Shown here: positions 43,386 to 54,620 of the stretch, in pieces | How positions within the stretch are numbered: position 1 is the stretch's first letter | Layout: each line of letters begins with the position of its first letter | Assembly (NCBI GenBank): GCA_012798435.1 | Contig: JAAZNF010000061.1 | Location: 51,155 to 115,154 of the forward strand | Origin: Myxococcales bacterium | GTDB lineage: Bacteria; Myxococcota; B64-G9 | Direction: 5' to 3' | DNA length: 64,000 bases | Made by a program: the position numbers and the translations under genes | The notes under the pieces: generated by a model | Told to the model about the DNA's origin: nothing | The model's input: the letters and a program-made list of their open reading frames with translations, nothing else | Databases searched by the model: none

Positions 43386-43405
43386 GCGACCTCCCGCAGG
43401 GCGCG

Positions 43406-45505
43406 CTAGCCCACCTCGGCCAGCGCGATCTTGCGTCCGAAGCGGTTCTCCAGCGAGCGGCGCAACTCCCGGTGCTCGGGCCGCTCCAGCGTCGGATCGC
43501 GTTCCACCAGCGAAAACGCCTCCCGACGCGCCAGCTCCAGCACCTCCGTGTCTCGTACCAGATTGGCGAACAAGAAGGAAGGCAGCCCGGACTGGCGCGT
43601 ACCCAAGAATTCCCCGGGGCCGCGCAGCGCCAGGTCGGCCTCGGCGATGCGAAAGCCGTCCTGGGTGGACTCCATCACCTTGAGCCGGCTGCGGGCCTCG
43701 GGCGAGGCGAGGTGGTGCGCCACCAGGTAGCACACCGCGCCGCGCTCTCCCCGGCCCACCCGTCCCCGCAGCTGGTGCAGCTGGCTCAGGCCGAAGTGCT
43801 CGGCGTGCTCGATGACCATCAACGAGGCGTTGGGCACGTCCACGCCCACCTCGATTACCGTGGTGGACACCAGCACCTGGATCTCGTTCGCGGCGAAGGC
43901 GGCCATGATGCCGTCTTTTTCTGCCGGCGGCATGCGGCCGTGGACCAGCCCCACCCGCAGGCCGGCGAAAACGCCGTCCTGAAGCCGCCGGAACATGTCC
44001 GCCGCGGACCGCATGGCCACCTTGTCTGACTCGTCGACCAACGGGTACACCAGGTAGGCCTGGCCCCCGCTCTCCGCCTCCCGCCGCACGTGGCGGTAGG
44101 CGCGCTCCACCTCCGACCCCCGTAGCACCACGGTGCGCACCGGGGTCCGGCCGGGCGGAAGCTCGGAGAGCAGGGAGATGTCCAGGTCGCCGTACACCGT
44201 CATGGCCAGGGTGCGGGGGATGGGCGTGGCGGTCATCACCAGCACGTCCGGCAGGCGCCCCTTCTGGCGCAGGCCGGCTCGCTGCAGCACCCCGAAGCGG
44301 TGCTGCTCATCGATGATGCACAGGCCGAGGTCGGCGAAGGCCACCCCCTCCTCGATCAGCGCCTGGGTGCCGAGCACCAGGCGGGCCTGGCCGCTTTTGA
44401 TCTGCGAGAGCACCCGGGCGCGCTCGGCCCCCGTCACCGCGGAGGTGAGCAGGACGGTGGAGAGCTTCTCGGAGCTTTTCATGAGCAGCCCCGCCAGGCG
44501 CCGCCGGTGCTGCTCGGCCAGGATCTCCGTCGGCGCCATGAAGGCGGTCTGGGCGCCGTTGCGCGCGGCCACCACCGCGGCCAGCACGGCCACGGCGGTC
44601 TTGCCCGAGCCCACGTCCCCCTGCAACAGCCGGTTCATGGGGCGGGGCGAGGCCATGTCACGCAGGATGTCGGACAGCACCTGCCGCTGCCCGCCGGTCA
44701 GCGAGAAGCCGAACAGCTCGCGCGCCAGGGAATCGAGATCCGCGGGGACCGGGAAGGCGCGCCCCGGCTCCTGTTTGAGCCGCCGGGCGCGCAGGGCCAG
44801 GCCCAACTCGAGCAGGAAGAACTCCTCGAACACCACCCGCCGCTGGGCCGGGGTGCGGATCTCGGCCAGCGCCGCCGGATCGAGGCAGGCGGGGGGAAAG
44901 TGGACCTCGCTCAGGGCCTGGGCGATGGGGGGAAAGCCGAGCCGGTGGCGCAGCTCGGCTGGCAAGATCTCGCGCGCCTCGGTGGCGTAGCGCTCCACCA
45001 CCCGGCGCTGGATCTTGCGCAAAGCCTTGGGGAAGATGCCCTCGATATCGGGGTAGATGGGCACGATGGCGGCAAAGTCGGCGCCGGGGGGAGCGTCCGC
45101 GTTCTCGATCTTCTCGATCTCCGGGTGGGTCATCTGCAAGCGACCCTGGTAGACGCCCACCGCGCCGGCCAGCCGCACCCGGTCGCCACGATGGTATCGC
45201 TTCTTGAAGGAGTCGGCGTTGAAGTTGAACCAGCGCACCGACAGCATCCCCGAGCCGTCCGATACCAACAGCTCGAGCACGTTCCGTCGCGGCCCGGTAC
45301 GCTTCACCGCCAGATCGACCACCTGCGCGGCGACGGTGGCAATCTGCCTCGGGCGCAGATCGCGGATACGGCATACCGTGCGCCGGTCCTCGTAGCGGCG
45401 CGGGATGAGGAACAAGGCATCCCCCACGCTGCGAATGTCGCGCGATGCGAAACGCTCCGCCAGCCGCGGCCCCACGCCCTTGATGAACTGGATGGGTGTG
45501 GCCAG
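43406..45505 (-). CDS. recG: ATP-dependent DNA helicase RecG
   Basis: About 699 residues from the proposed start. Branch-migration helicase for stalled forks and recombination intermediates. Wedge/OB domain at the N-terminus (PIQFIKGVGPRLAERF...PRRYEDRR), Walker A GDVGSGKT, motif II DEQH, motif III TATPIPRT, and motif VI QLRGRVGRG. The start is unclear: the frame has no ATG/GTG/TTG between the TPR-gene stop region and V83, and a CTG at 45505 (LATPIQ...) sits at the family's usual N-terminus with GGAGG 13 nt upstream. The track start at 45721 would overlap the TPR gene by 188 nt. Catalytic part is secure, N-terminus is not. Confidence 0.92.
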   Translation of the reverse strand: MATPIQFIKGVGPRLAERFASRDIRSVGDALFLIPRRYEDRRTVCRIRDLRPRQIATVAAQVVDLAVKRTGPRRNVLELLVSDGSGMLSVRWFNFNADSFKKRYHRGDRVRLAGAVGVYQGRLQMTHPEIEKIENADAPPGADFAAIVPIYPDIEGIFPKALRKIQRRVVERYATEAREILPAELRHRLGFPPIAQALSEVHFPPACLDPAALAEIRTPAQRRVVFEEFFLLELGLALRARRLKQEPGRAFPVPADLDSLARELFGFSLTGGQRQVLSDILRDMASPRPMNRLLQGDVGSGKTAVAVLAAVVAARNGAQTAFMAPTEILAEQHRRRLAGLLMKSSEKLSTVLLTSAVTGAERARVLSQIKSGQARLVLGTQALIEEGVAFADLGLCIIDEQHRFGVLQRAGLRQKGRLPDVLVMTATPIPRTLAMTVYGDLDISLLSELPPGRTPVRTVVLRGSEVERAYRHVRREAESGGQAYLVYPLVDESDKVAMRSAADMFRRLQDGVFAGLRVGLVHGRMPPAEKDGIMAAFAANEIQVLVSTTVIEVGVDVPNASLMVIEHAEHFGLSQLHQLRGRVGRGERGAVCYLVAHHLASPEARSRLKVMESTQDGFRIAEADLALRGPGEFLGTRQSGLPSFLFANLVRDTEVLELARREAFSLVERDPTLERPEHRELRRSLENRFGRKIALAEVG

Positions 45506-45533
45506 CCCGTCGCGGCTTCCTCCGGGGATCTCC

Positions 45534-46790
45534 TTAACGGGAGTGGCGATTGATGAGCTCCAACAGAGCCTGGGCGCGCGCCGTGTCGTTGGAGAGCGCC
45601 AGCGCGTTGTACTCCGCGGTGGCCTTGGCCACCATCCCCAGGAAGAGATAGGACTGTCCCAGATAGAAGTGGGCCTCGTTGTCCTGGTAGTTCGTCTGGA
45701 CCACCTTCTCCAGCACCTCAACCGCCTGCTTGTACTTCTTGCGTTGCAGGTACATGCGCCCCAGCAGCACGCGGCAGGGCAGGCAATCCGGGTTGACCTT
45801 GAGGGCCTTCTCCAGCGAGCGGCCCGCCTCCGCCTCCTGCTTGCGCTCGAACTGCATGCGGGCCAGGTTGAGGTACCCCTCGAGCAGGTTGGGGTCCATG
45901 GCCACCCCGCGCTGGTAGGAGTCGTAGGCCCGGTCCGGCAGCAGGCTGGCCTCGTAGATCTGTCCCAGGCGGATGTAGGCCATCCCCAGCTTGCGATCGA
46001 CCTGGAGCGCGTTCTGCAAGGCCTGGATGGCGCGGTCGGGCTTCTTGAGGAGCATCAACGCCTCGCCCAGGTAGTACTGGGCCCAAGCGTTGCGCCGGTT
46101 CTTCTGCACCGCGCGCTCCAGCGCGGCGGCGGCGCGCGAGTGCTCCCCGGCCGCCAGGTAGGTGCGCCCCACCTGCACCAGCGCCTCGACGTTCTCCGGG
46201 TCGGACGCCAGCGCCAGCGAGTAGGCCTGCATGGCCTCCTTGAGATCGTTGCGCGAGAAGTACACGTCCCCCCGGCGCAGGTGGGCCTCGGCGTGCCGGG
46301 GCTCGCGGCGGATGGCCTGGTCGTAGAACTGCACCGCCTCGTCCAGCCGGCCCTCGGCGCGGGCGATCTGCCCCTTGATGAAGAACGGCTCGGCGCGCTT
46401 GTTGTCCAGGGCGATGGCCCGGTCCAGCGCCTGGATGGCGGTGGCCGGGATGTTCTTGGCCAGGTAGGCCTTCGCCAATCCCAGGTAGGCCAAGGCCGAG
46501 GTCGGCACCTTGGCCACCGCCTGCTCGAAGGCCGCCACCGCGGCGTCCGGCCGGTTGAGCTTGAGGTTGAGGTTACCGGCGCGCAGCAACGCCTCGCAGG
46601 TTTCTTTTTCGTGGCCGTCCGCCTCCACCCAGGCCTGCATGGCCTCCTCGGGTTTGTTCTCGGCGGCCAGTTGATCGCCGCGGCGCAGCAGCTCCGGCAC
46701 CGGCGAGCACGCAACCAGCGCAAGCCCGAGCACGGCGCAAAGGAGCACCGGCCGCGACGAAGCCACGAGGGTTGGCATCCCACGAATCAT
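45534..46790 (-). CDS. TPR lipoprotein
   Basis: 418 residues. Lipoprotein signal with lipobox LVAC (Cys at about residue 28), then about eleven tandem TPRs (GLAKAYLAKNIPATAIQALDRAIALD, LGEALMLLKKPDRAIQALQNALQVD, etc.) filling the protein. Predicted periplasmic, membrane-anchored scaffold. ATGA overlap with the greA stop, so translation is coupled to greA, an unusual pairing of a transcription factor with an envelope lipoprotein. Confidence 0.87.
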   Translation of the reverse strand: MIRGMPTLVASSRPVLLCAVLGLALVACSPVPELLRRGDQLAAENKPEEAMQAWVEADGHEKETCEALLRAGNLNLKLNRPDAAVAAFEQAVAKVPTSALAYLGLAKAYLAKNIPATAIQALDRAIALDNKRAEPFFIKGQIARAEGRLDEAVQFYDQAIRREPRHAEAHLRRGDVYFSRNDLKEAMQAYSLALASDPENVEALVQVGRTYLAAGEHSRAAAALERAVQKNRRNAWAQYYLGEALMLLKKPDRAIQALQNALQVDRKLGMAYIRLGQIYEASLLPDRAYDSYQRGVAMDPNLLEGYLNLARMQFERKQEAEAGRSLEKALKVNPDCLPCRVLLGRMYLQRKKYKQAVEVLEKVVQTNYQDNEAHFYLGQSYLFLGMVAKATAEYNALALSNDTARAQALLELINRHSR

Positions 46791-47263
46791 CCGAACCGGA
46801 TCTCCATGACCTGGTACTCCCGCTCGCCGGACGGGGTCTGGACGGTGAAGACCTCCCCCACCTGCTTGCCGATCAACGCGGCACCGAGGGGGGATTTCAC
46901 CGAGATCTTCCGCGCCGCCAGGTTGGATTCGTCCTGGCCCACCAGCTGGTAGGCGACCGTGCGCTCGTTCTCCAGGTCGCGGATCACCGCGGTGGCACCG
47001 AACACCACCCGATCCCCTTTTACGTCCTCAGGACGGATGATCTGCGCCCGCGCCAACCGATCCTCGATCTCGCGCATGCGTTGATCCAGCTGCTGCTGGC
47101 GCTCCTTGGCGGCGTCGTATTCGGCGTTCTCGGAGAGGTCTCCGTGCCCGCGCGCTTCCTCGATGGCGGCGATGATGGCCGGTCGCTCCACGGCCTTGAT
47201 GTGTTTGAGTTCCTCTTGCAGCTTGCGAAAGCCATCCTGGGTCATGGGGATACGCTCCGCCAT
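46787..47263 (-). CDS. greA: Transcription elongation factor GreA
   Basis: 158 residues, the usual length. N-terminal coiled coil with the acidic tip GHGDLSENAEYDAAKERQ that reaches the RNA polymerase active site, and the C-terminal FKBP-like domain (SPLGAALIGKQVGEVFTVQTPSGEREYQV). It rescues backtracked RNA polymerase by stimulating transcript cleavage. The start at 47263 (MAERIPMT) follows AGGAG; the track's 47818 start is a merged upstream frame. First gene of the greA-TPR-recG-zinc ribbon-lipA series. Confidence 0.95.
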   Translation of the reverse strand: MAERIPMTQDGFRKLQEELKHIKAVERPAIIAAIEEARGHGDLSENAEYDAAKERQQQLDQRMREIEDRLARAQIIRPEDVKGDRVVFGATAVIRDLENERTVAYQLVGQDESNLAARKISVKSPLGAALIGKQVGEVFTVQTPSGEREYQVMEIRFG

Positions 47264-47305
47264 CCGAGTCTCCTGACTGGGCGCATACACGCGCCTGGTT
47301 GAGAG

Positions 47306-47334
47306 ATGGTATCCGTTGCAGCGGGTCAGATCAA
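47306..47334 (-). promoter_or_regulatory. Putative sigma-70 promoter of greA
   Basis: TTGATC, 17-nt spacer, TACCAT on the minus strand, with the -10 about 42 nt before the greA ATG. Confidence 0.5.
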
Positions 47335-47445
47335 GCCCCAAGACGGCGGCGGGACGATCGAGGCGGCGGCCGCGCCGGAAGCGGTCGGGAGCATTTTCCC
47401 TGCAAGAAATGCTTGCATTCCTCTCTGAAGTTGTGCCACACTGCC

Positions 47446-47465
47446 CCCAACGCTGCGGCGTTGGG
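47446..47465 (+). promoter_or_regulatory. 5' UTR hairpin before the SWIB gene
   Basis: CCCAACGC-TGCG-GCGTTGGG is a perfect 8-bp stem with a 4-nt loop about 45 nt before the ATG at 47510. It may stabilise the leader; no riboswitch architecture is recognised. Confidence 0.4.
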
Positions 47466-47509
47466 TTGGTAGACCCGGGGTTCTTGCCCCATAACCAAAG
47501 AGAGGGAAT

Positions 47510-47827
47510 ATGTCTCCGAAGAAAGTGAAGAAGGCGAAGGCGAAGGCCAAGGCGGCCCCGAAGAAGAAGACCGCTCGCAAGCCGAACGAGAAGTTCATGC
47601 GCCCGGTCACCCCGGACGCCACCCTGGCCGCAGTGGTGGGCGGCAAGCCCCTGCCCCGCACCGAGCTCACCAAGAAGCTGTGGGCCTACATCCGCAACAA
47701 CAAGCTGCAGGACAAGGTCAACAAGCGCAACATCAACGCCGACGACAAGCTGCGCGCGGTGTTCGGCGGCAAGTCCGTCGTCAACATGTTCGAGATGACC
47801 AAGCTGGTCAACCGGCACGTGTCCTAG
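47510..47827 (+). CDS. SWIB/MDM2-domain protein with lysine-rich N-terminal tail
   Basis: 105 residues. A Lys/Ala-rich tail (MSPKKVKKAKAKAKAAPKKK) precedes a complete SWIB domain (about 28-105: FMRPVTPDATLAAVVGGKPLPRTELTKKLWAYIRNN...KLRAVFGGKSVVNMFEMTKLVNRH). SWIB domains occur in eukaryotic chromatin remodellers and in small proteins of some bacteria such as chlamydiae and deltaproteobacteria, where a DNA-associated role is suspected. GAGAGGGAAT precedes the ATG, and a strong terminator follows 23 nt after the stop. Confidence 0.9.
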   Translation: MSPKKVKKAKAKAKAAPKKKTARKPNEKFMRPVTPDATLAAVVGGKPLPRTELTKKLWAYIRNNKLQDKVNKRNINADDKLRAVFGGKSVVNMFEMTKLVNRHVS

Positions 47828-47850
47828 GCCGGGTTCGAATTCGGCTAAAA

Positions 47851-47880
47851 CGCCCGGGACCGATCCCGGGCGTTTTTTTT
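47851..47880 (+). terminator. Intrinsic terminator after the SWIB gene
   Basis: CGCCCGGGA-CCGA-TCCCGGGCG, a 9-bp perfect stem with eight T. The T-run touches the GGAGG Shine-Dalgarno of the next gene. Confidence 0.9.
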
Positions 47881-47890
47881 GGAGGTGCCC

Positions 47891-48292
47891 ATGTTTCGCG
47901 CGCTGGCATGTTGCTCTCTGCTTCTCGCGCCCATGGCGTTCGGTGGCTGCGGCACCGGCGGCAAGGCGCTGGGCGCCGCGGCCAACGTGGGCCTGGGCGC
48001 GGCGGTGGCCGGGGCGCGCCGCGCCGCGGGGGCCTGCTACACACCGTGCGATCCCAACTCCACCTGCAACCCGACCACCGGGCTGTGCGAGCCCAACATG
48101 GCCTGCGGTGGCCGCTGCCGCGAGGGTGAGTTCTGCGACACCTCACAGAGCGTGGCCCGCTGTCTACCGGTCGCCGAGGTTCTGCGGGTGCAGCAGAGCC
48201 AGAGCCTGCCGCCCCCGCCGGTCCTGATCGCTCCGCCGCCGCCGGTCAGCAATCCCTACCCCGACGGCACCCAGGAACCCCCGGGGCCCTGA
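47891..48292 (+). CDS. Small Cys-rich lipoprotein
   Basis: 133 residues. Lipobox FGGC (Cys at about residue 20), a Gly/Ala-rich spacer, a Cys-rich core of eight cysteines (CYTPCDPNSTCNPTTGLCEPNMACGGRCREGEFCD, about 50-85) resembling an EGF-like knot, and a Pro-rich tail. The NPTTGLCEPN segment echoes the CNPATGxCxNP unit of the giant lipoprotein at 32.5 kb. GGAGGTGCCC precedes ATG 47891 and immediately follows a terminator, so expression may depend on read-through. The family is not recognised. Confidence 0.78.
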   Translation: MFRALACCSLLLAPMAFGGCGTGGKALGAAANVGLGAAVAGARRAAGACYTPCDPNSTCNPTTGLCEPNMACGGRCREGEFCDTSQSVARCLPVAEVLRVQQSQSLPPPPVLIAPPPPVSNPYPDGTQEPPGP

Positions 48293-48511
48293 TTGTCTCC
48301 AGAGAAACGGTATGACGAGGGGTGAGTGATCCATCTTCCATTTCTTCGATTGGGAATTTTATTCTTTCGCTGCCGGCCTGCTCTGATGAAACACCCGAAA
48401 AATCCTTGAAGCTCTGATGGGCCACACGAAAAACCAGATGAAAATCGTGCGAGACAACATGAGCGCTCGCGAGAAGATGGCCGCTGGGCAAGACGATGTA
48501 ACGCTGGCAAC

Positions 48512-51031
<2,520 letters not shown>

Positions 51032-51068
51032 CCCCGACCTCCCTGGTTTTTTTCGCCACTCCCAGCCC

Positions 51069-52217
51069 TCAGCGGCCCTGGAGCACCGAGATCATCACCG
51101 CCGCGGCCACCGCCGTGCCGATCACCCCCGCCACGTTCGGCCCCATGGCGTGCATGAGCAGGAAGTTGCGCGGGTTCGTGCGCAGCCCTTCCAGGTGGGC
51201 GGTGCGCGCCGACATGGGCACCGCCGACACGCCGGCGGCGCCGATCACCGGGTTCACCTTGCCACCGGTGACGAGGTACAGGAGCTTCCCGAACAGCACG
51301 CCCCCGGCGGTGCTGAAGATGAAGGCGATCAGCCCGAGCGCGATCACCTTGAGGGTTTCGGGACGAAGGAACTGGTCGGCTCCCATGGTGGCCCCCACCG
51401 AGATGCCCAGCAGGATGGTGATGATGTTGCACAGCTCGTTCTGCGCGGTCTTGGACAGCCGGTCCACCACGCCACACTCGCGCAGCAGGTTGCCGAACAT
51501 CATCATGCCGATGAGCGGCACCGCCGCCGGCAGCAGCAGGCCCACCAGCAGGGCCACCGTGATGGGGAACAGGATGCGTTCGAGGCGGGTGACCTTGCGC
51601 AGCTGCGGCATCTCCACGCTGCGCTCTTTCTTGGTGGTGAGCAGGCGGATGACCGGCGGCTGGATCAGCGGCACCAGCGACATGTAGGTGTAGGAGGCCA
51701 CCGCGATGGCGCCCAGGTTCTCCGGCGCCATCTTGGAGGCGATGTAGATGGAGGTGGGTCCGTCCGCCCCGCCGATGATGCCGATGGCCGCGGCGGCCTC
51801 GATGCGAAAGCCGAGGATTACCGCGAGAAGCATGGCCACGAACACCCCGAGCTGCGCCGCGCCCCCGAGGAAGAAGGTGATCGGGTTGGCCAAGGCCGGC
51901 CCGAAGTCGGTGAGCGCGCCCAGCGCGAGGAACATGAACACCGGCAGGATCTCGGTGGCCGTGCCGACCTCGTACACCATGCGCAGGATGCCGCCGTGCT
52001 CCGAGCTCGTCCCGGCGGGGTCGAAGATGCCCGACAGCGGCAGGTTCACCAGCAAAGCCCCGAAGGCGATGGGGATGAGCAGGAGCGGCTCGAAGCCGCG
52101 CCCGATGGCCAGGTAGAGCAGGATCAGCCCCACCCCGATCATGACCAGGTTGCCCGCGCTCAGGGCGGCGAACCCCGAGTCGGAAACCAGGCGGCCGATG
52201 CGTTCCAGGTTATCCAT
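51069..52217 (-). CDS. Sodium-ion-pumping decarboxylase, beta subunit (OadB/GcdB/MmdB)
   Basis: 382 residues, about ten or eleven TM helices. Family landmarks are FMFLALGALTDFGPALANP, the GGADGPTSIYIASK loop that carries the Na+-site Asp, and GNLLRECGVVDRLS near the C-terminal half. This subunit couples decarboxylation of carboxybiotin to outward Na+ transport. It starts 12 nt after the biotin carrier gene with no obvious Shine-Dalgarno, as expected in a tight operon. Confidence 0.93.
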   Translation of the reverse strand: MDNLERIGRLVSDSGFAALSAGNLVMIGVGLILLYLAIGRGFEPLLLIPIAFGALLVNLPLSGIFDPAGTSSEHGGILRMVYEVGTATEILPVFMFLALGALTDFGPALANPITFFLGGAAQLGVFVAMLLAVILGFRIEAAAAIGIIGGADGPTSIYIASKMAPENLGAIAVASYTYMSLVPLIQPPVIRLLTTKKERSVEMPQLRKVTRLERILFPITVALLVGLLLPAAVPLIGMMMFGNLLRECGVVDRLSKTAQNELCNIITILLGISVGATMGADQFLRPETLKVIALGLIAFIFSTAGGVLFGKLLYLVTGGKVNPVIGAAGVSAVPMSARTAHLEGLRTNPRNFLLMHAMGPNVAGVIGTAVAAAVMISVLQGR

Positions 52218-52229
52218 GCGCGCCCCGGC

Positions 52230-52628
52230 TCAACCCAGCCGCGCCAGGACCTGGCCGACCTCGACCCGGTCCCCTGCCTTCACCAGCACCTCGAGCACCT
52301 TGCCCGAGGCCGGGGCGAGGAGCGGCGTCTCCATCTTCATGGCCTCCAGGATGAACATCTTGTCCCCGGCGGCGACGCTCTGGCCGGGCTGCGCCAGCAC
52401 GCGGGAGATGGTGCTGGCCATGGGGGCCGTCACCGCCCCCGGCCCGGCGGCGGTGGCGGACAACGCGGCCGGCGGCGCGCTGGCCGGGGTTGGGGCGGGC
52501 GACGCGGAGGGCGGGGCCGCAACCGGGGGCGCGCTCACACGGGGCGCCGCGGGCGCGGACGCGGAGAGCTCCTCCACCTCCACCCGGAAACTCTTACCGT
52601 TCACCTTGACGTCGAAGATCCTCGCCAT
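52230..52628 (-). CDS. Biotin carboxyl carrier protein of the Na+ decarboxylase
   Basis: 132 residues. Short N-terminal beta segment ([19 protein letters not shown]), an Ala/Pro-rich flexible linker (about 22-62), and a biotinyl domain with the biotinylation site EAMKMET (the Lys of AMKM). It shuttles CO2 between the carboxyltransferase and the membrane beta subunit. 18 nt after the gamma-subunit gene. Confidence 0.93.
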   Translation of the reverse strand: MARIFDVKVNGKSFRVEVEELSASAPAAPRVSAPPVAAPPSASPAPTPASAPPAALSATAAGPGAVTAPMASTISRVLAQPGQSVAAGDKMFILEAMKMETPLLAPASGKVLEVLVKAGDRVEVGQVLARLG

Positions 52629-52646
52629 GACACTCTCCCGCGCGCC

Positions 52647-53015
52647 CTACCGGCGCGCCGCGCGTTGCGCCGCCTGGCGGCCGGCCATGATCTCGGCCCG
52701 GCCCGCCCGGGACCAGGGAAGCACCTCGCTCACCGAAAGGATGCGGAACCGCTCGTGGCCCAGGCAGGCGGCCACGGCCGCGCCGATGGCGGCGATCTCC
52801 TCTTCTGCCGGCCCCGCCTCCACCGCTGGCGCCGGTGCATGCGCCGGGACGGCCGCAGGCGCGGCCGGCGCGGGCTCGAACCAGCCCGCCAGCCGCCGCA
52901 CCAAGAGGATCATCAGGTACAGCACCACGAAGACCGACATCACCACGCCCATGTTGAGCACGGACAGCCAGGCCGCATCGATGAGGACGGGGTCCACGGT
53001 CGCCTCCCGGCTCAC
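52647..53015 (-). CDS. OadG-family gamma subunit
   Basis: 122 residues. One N-terminal TM helix (about 15-40: WLSVLNMGVVMSVFVVLYLMILLVRR), an Ala/Pro linker, and a C-terminal cytosolic helix region (EIAAIGAAVAACLGHERFRILSV). This is the OadG plan, which holds the complex together. GTG start at 53015 overlaps the carboxyltransferase stop (GTGA). Confidence 0.85.
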   Translation of the reverse strand: MSREATVDPVLIDAAWLSVLNMGVVMSVFVVLYLMILLVRRLAGWFEPAPAAPAAVPAHAPAPAVEAGPAEEEIAAIGAAVAACLGHERFRILSVSEVLPWSRAGRAEIMAGRQAAQRAARR

Positions 53016-54571
53016 AGGGGGATGTTGCCGTGCTTGCGGCCGGGCAGGCTCTCGCGCTTGCCGCGCAAGGACAGCAGGGCCCGCGCCAGCGCCGGGCGGG
53101 TCTCCTCCGGCTCCACCACCGCGTCCACCATGCCGTGCTTGGCCGCCTCGTACGGGTTGGAAAAAAGCCGCTCGTACTCCTCGATCTTCTCGCGGCGCTT
53201 CTGCTCCTTATCGGCCGCCGCCTCGATCTCCTTGCGGTGGATGATGTTGGCAGCCCCGGCGGCGCCCATCACCGCGATCTCGGCCTGGGGCCAGGCGATC
53301 TGGAAGTCCGCCCCCAGGTCGCGGTTGCACATGGCGATGTAGGCCCCACCGTAGGCCTTGCGCAGGGTCACGGTGAGCTTGGGCACGGTGGCCTCGCTGT
53401 AGGCATAGAGGAGCTTGGCCCCGTGGCGGATGATGCCGCCGAACTCCTGGTTCTTGCCCGGGAGATACCCCGGGGTGTCCACGAAGGTGACCAGCGGCAC
53501 GTTGAAGGCGTCGCAGGTGCGCACGAAGCGCGAGGCCTTGTCCGAGGCGTTGATGTCCAGGCTGCCGGCCAGGTAGGCCGGCTGGTTGGCCACCACTCCC
53601 ACCGGAAGGCCGGCCAGGCGCGCGTAGCCGATCACCAGGTTGGGCGCGAACTCGGCGTGGATCTCGAAGAATGAATCCTGATCCAACACCCGCCGGATCA
53701 CCTCGCGCACGTCATAGCTCTGGCGCCCGTCCACCGGCACCAGGGAACGCAACTCGGGGTCGCGCCGGTCGAGGGGATCGCCGCACTCGCGCGCCGGCGG
53801 GTCCTCCAGGTTGTTCTGGGGCAGGTACGAGAGCAGCGTACGCACGCCGGCCAGGCAGCTCTTCTCGTCGGGGAAGGCCAGCTGGCACACCCCGCTCAGG
53901 CGGGCGTGGGTGGCGGCCCCGCCCAGTTCCTCCTCCGACACCACCTCGCCCGAGACCGCCTTGATCACCTGCGGGCCGGTGATGAACATGTGCGAGACGC
54001 CCTGCACCATGAACACGAAGTCGGTGAGCGCCGGGCTGTACACCGCGCCGCCGGCGCACGGGCCCAGGATGAGCGAGAGCTGGGGGATGACCCCGGAGGA
54101 GCGCACGTTGCGCACGAAGATGGAGCCGTAGCCGTGCAGGCTGTCCACCCCCTCCTGGATGCGGGCGCCGCCGGAGTCGTTGATGCCGATGAGCGGGGCG
54201 CCGGCCTTGAGCGCCAGGTCCATGACCTTGGTGATCTTGGCCGCGTGGGCCTCGCCCAGCGAGCCGCCCAGCACCCCGAAGTCCTGCGAGTACACGAACA
54301 CCGGCCGGCCCTCGATGGTACCGCCACCGCACACCACGCCCTCGCCCGGGGCGCGGGTCTTGGGCATGTCGAAGTTTGTGCAGCGGTGTTCGACGAAGCG
54401 GTCGATCTCGAAGAAGCTCCCCGGGTCGAGCAGCAGTTCGAGCCGTTCGCGGGCGTGGAGCTTGCCCTTGTCGTGCTGCTTCTGGTACTGCGTCGAGTCC
54501 GGCGGCGGAACGACCGAATCGTTTCTGCGCATGAGGTCGGCAATCAGTTCGTCGATCGAGGGCTTGGCCAC
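53012..54571 (-). CDS. mmdA: Acyl-CoA carboxyltransferase subunit (methylmalonyl-CoA decarboxylase alpha type)
   Basis: 519 residues. Crotonase-like carboxyltransferase with N and C lobes: GGSLGEAHAAKITKVMDLALKAGAPLIGINDSGGARIQEGV, GPCAGGAVYSPALTDF, DTPGYLPGKNQEFGGIIRHGAKLLYAYSEATVPK and RDLGADFQIAWP. It transfers the carboxyl group of an acyl-CoA to biotin. With beta, gamma and biotin carrier genes in one operon, and no biotin carboxylase, a Na+-pumping methylmalonyl-CoA decarboxylase is most likely; glutaconyl-CoA is less likely. The second GTG (54571) is chosen because GGGAGG lies 5 nt upstream; the track uses 54577. Confidence 0.92.
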   Translation of the reverse strand: MAKPSIDELIADLMRRNDSVVPPPDSTQYQKQHDKGKLHARERLELLLDPGSFFEIDRFVEHRCTNFDMPKTRAPGEGVVCGGGTIEGRPVFVYSQDFGVLGGSLGEAHAAKITKVMDLALKAGAPLIGINDSGGARIQEGVDSLHGYGSIFVRNVRSSGVIPQLSLILGPCAGGAVYSPALTDFVFMVQGVSHMFITGPQVIKAVSGEVVSEEELGGAATHARLSGVCQLAFPDEKSCLAGVRTLLSYLPQNNLEDPPARECGDPLDRRDPELRSLVPVDGRQSYDVREVIRRVLDQDSFFEIHAEFAPNLVIGYARLAGLPVGVVANQPAYLAGSLDINASDKASRFVRTCDAFNVPLVTFVDTPGYLPGKNQEFGGIIRHGAKLLYAYSEATVPKLTVTLRKAYGGAYIAMCNRDLGADFQIAWPQAEIAVMGAAGAANIIHRKEIEAAADKEQKRREKIEEYERLFSNPYEAAKHGMVDAVVEPEETRPALARALLSLRGKRESLPGRKHGNIPL

Positions 54572-54591
54572 GGCCACCTCCCGTGGTGCGG

Positions 54592-54620
54592 AAGGTAGCC
54601 GCTCAACCCGCGCGAGTCAA
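54592..54620 (-). promoter_or_regulatory. Sigma-70-type promoter of the decarboxylase operon
   Basis: TTGACT, 17-nt spacer, TACCTT on the minus strand, with the -10 box about 20 nt before the mmdA start region. Confidence 0.6.

Noticed and set aside
47821-47850. gggttcgaattcgg, resembling a tRNA T-arm
   Set aside because: Stem does not pair as 5 bp with a 7-nt loop, and no acceptor, D or anticodon arms are present; it lies between a stop codon and a terminator.
48246-48491. 81-residue minus ORF downstream of glgP
   Set aside because: Overlaps the 3' end of the lipoprotein gene antisense, no Shine-Dalgarno and no recognisable features.
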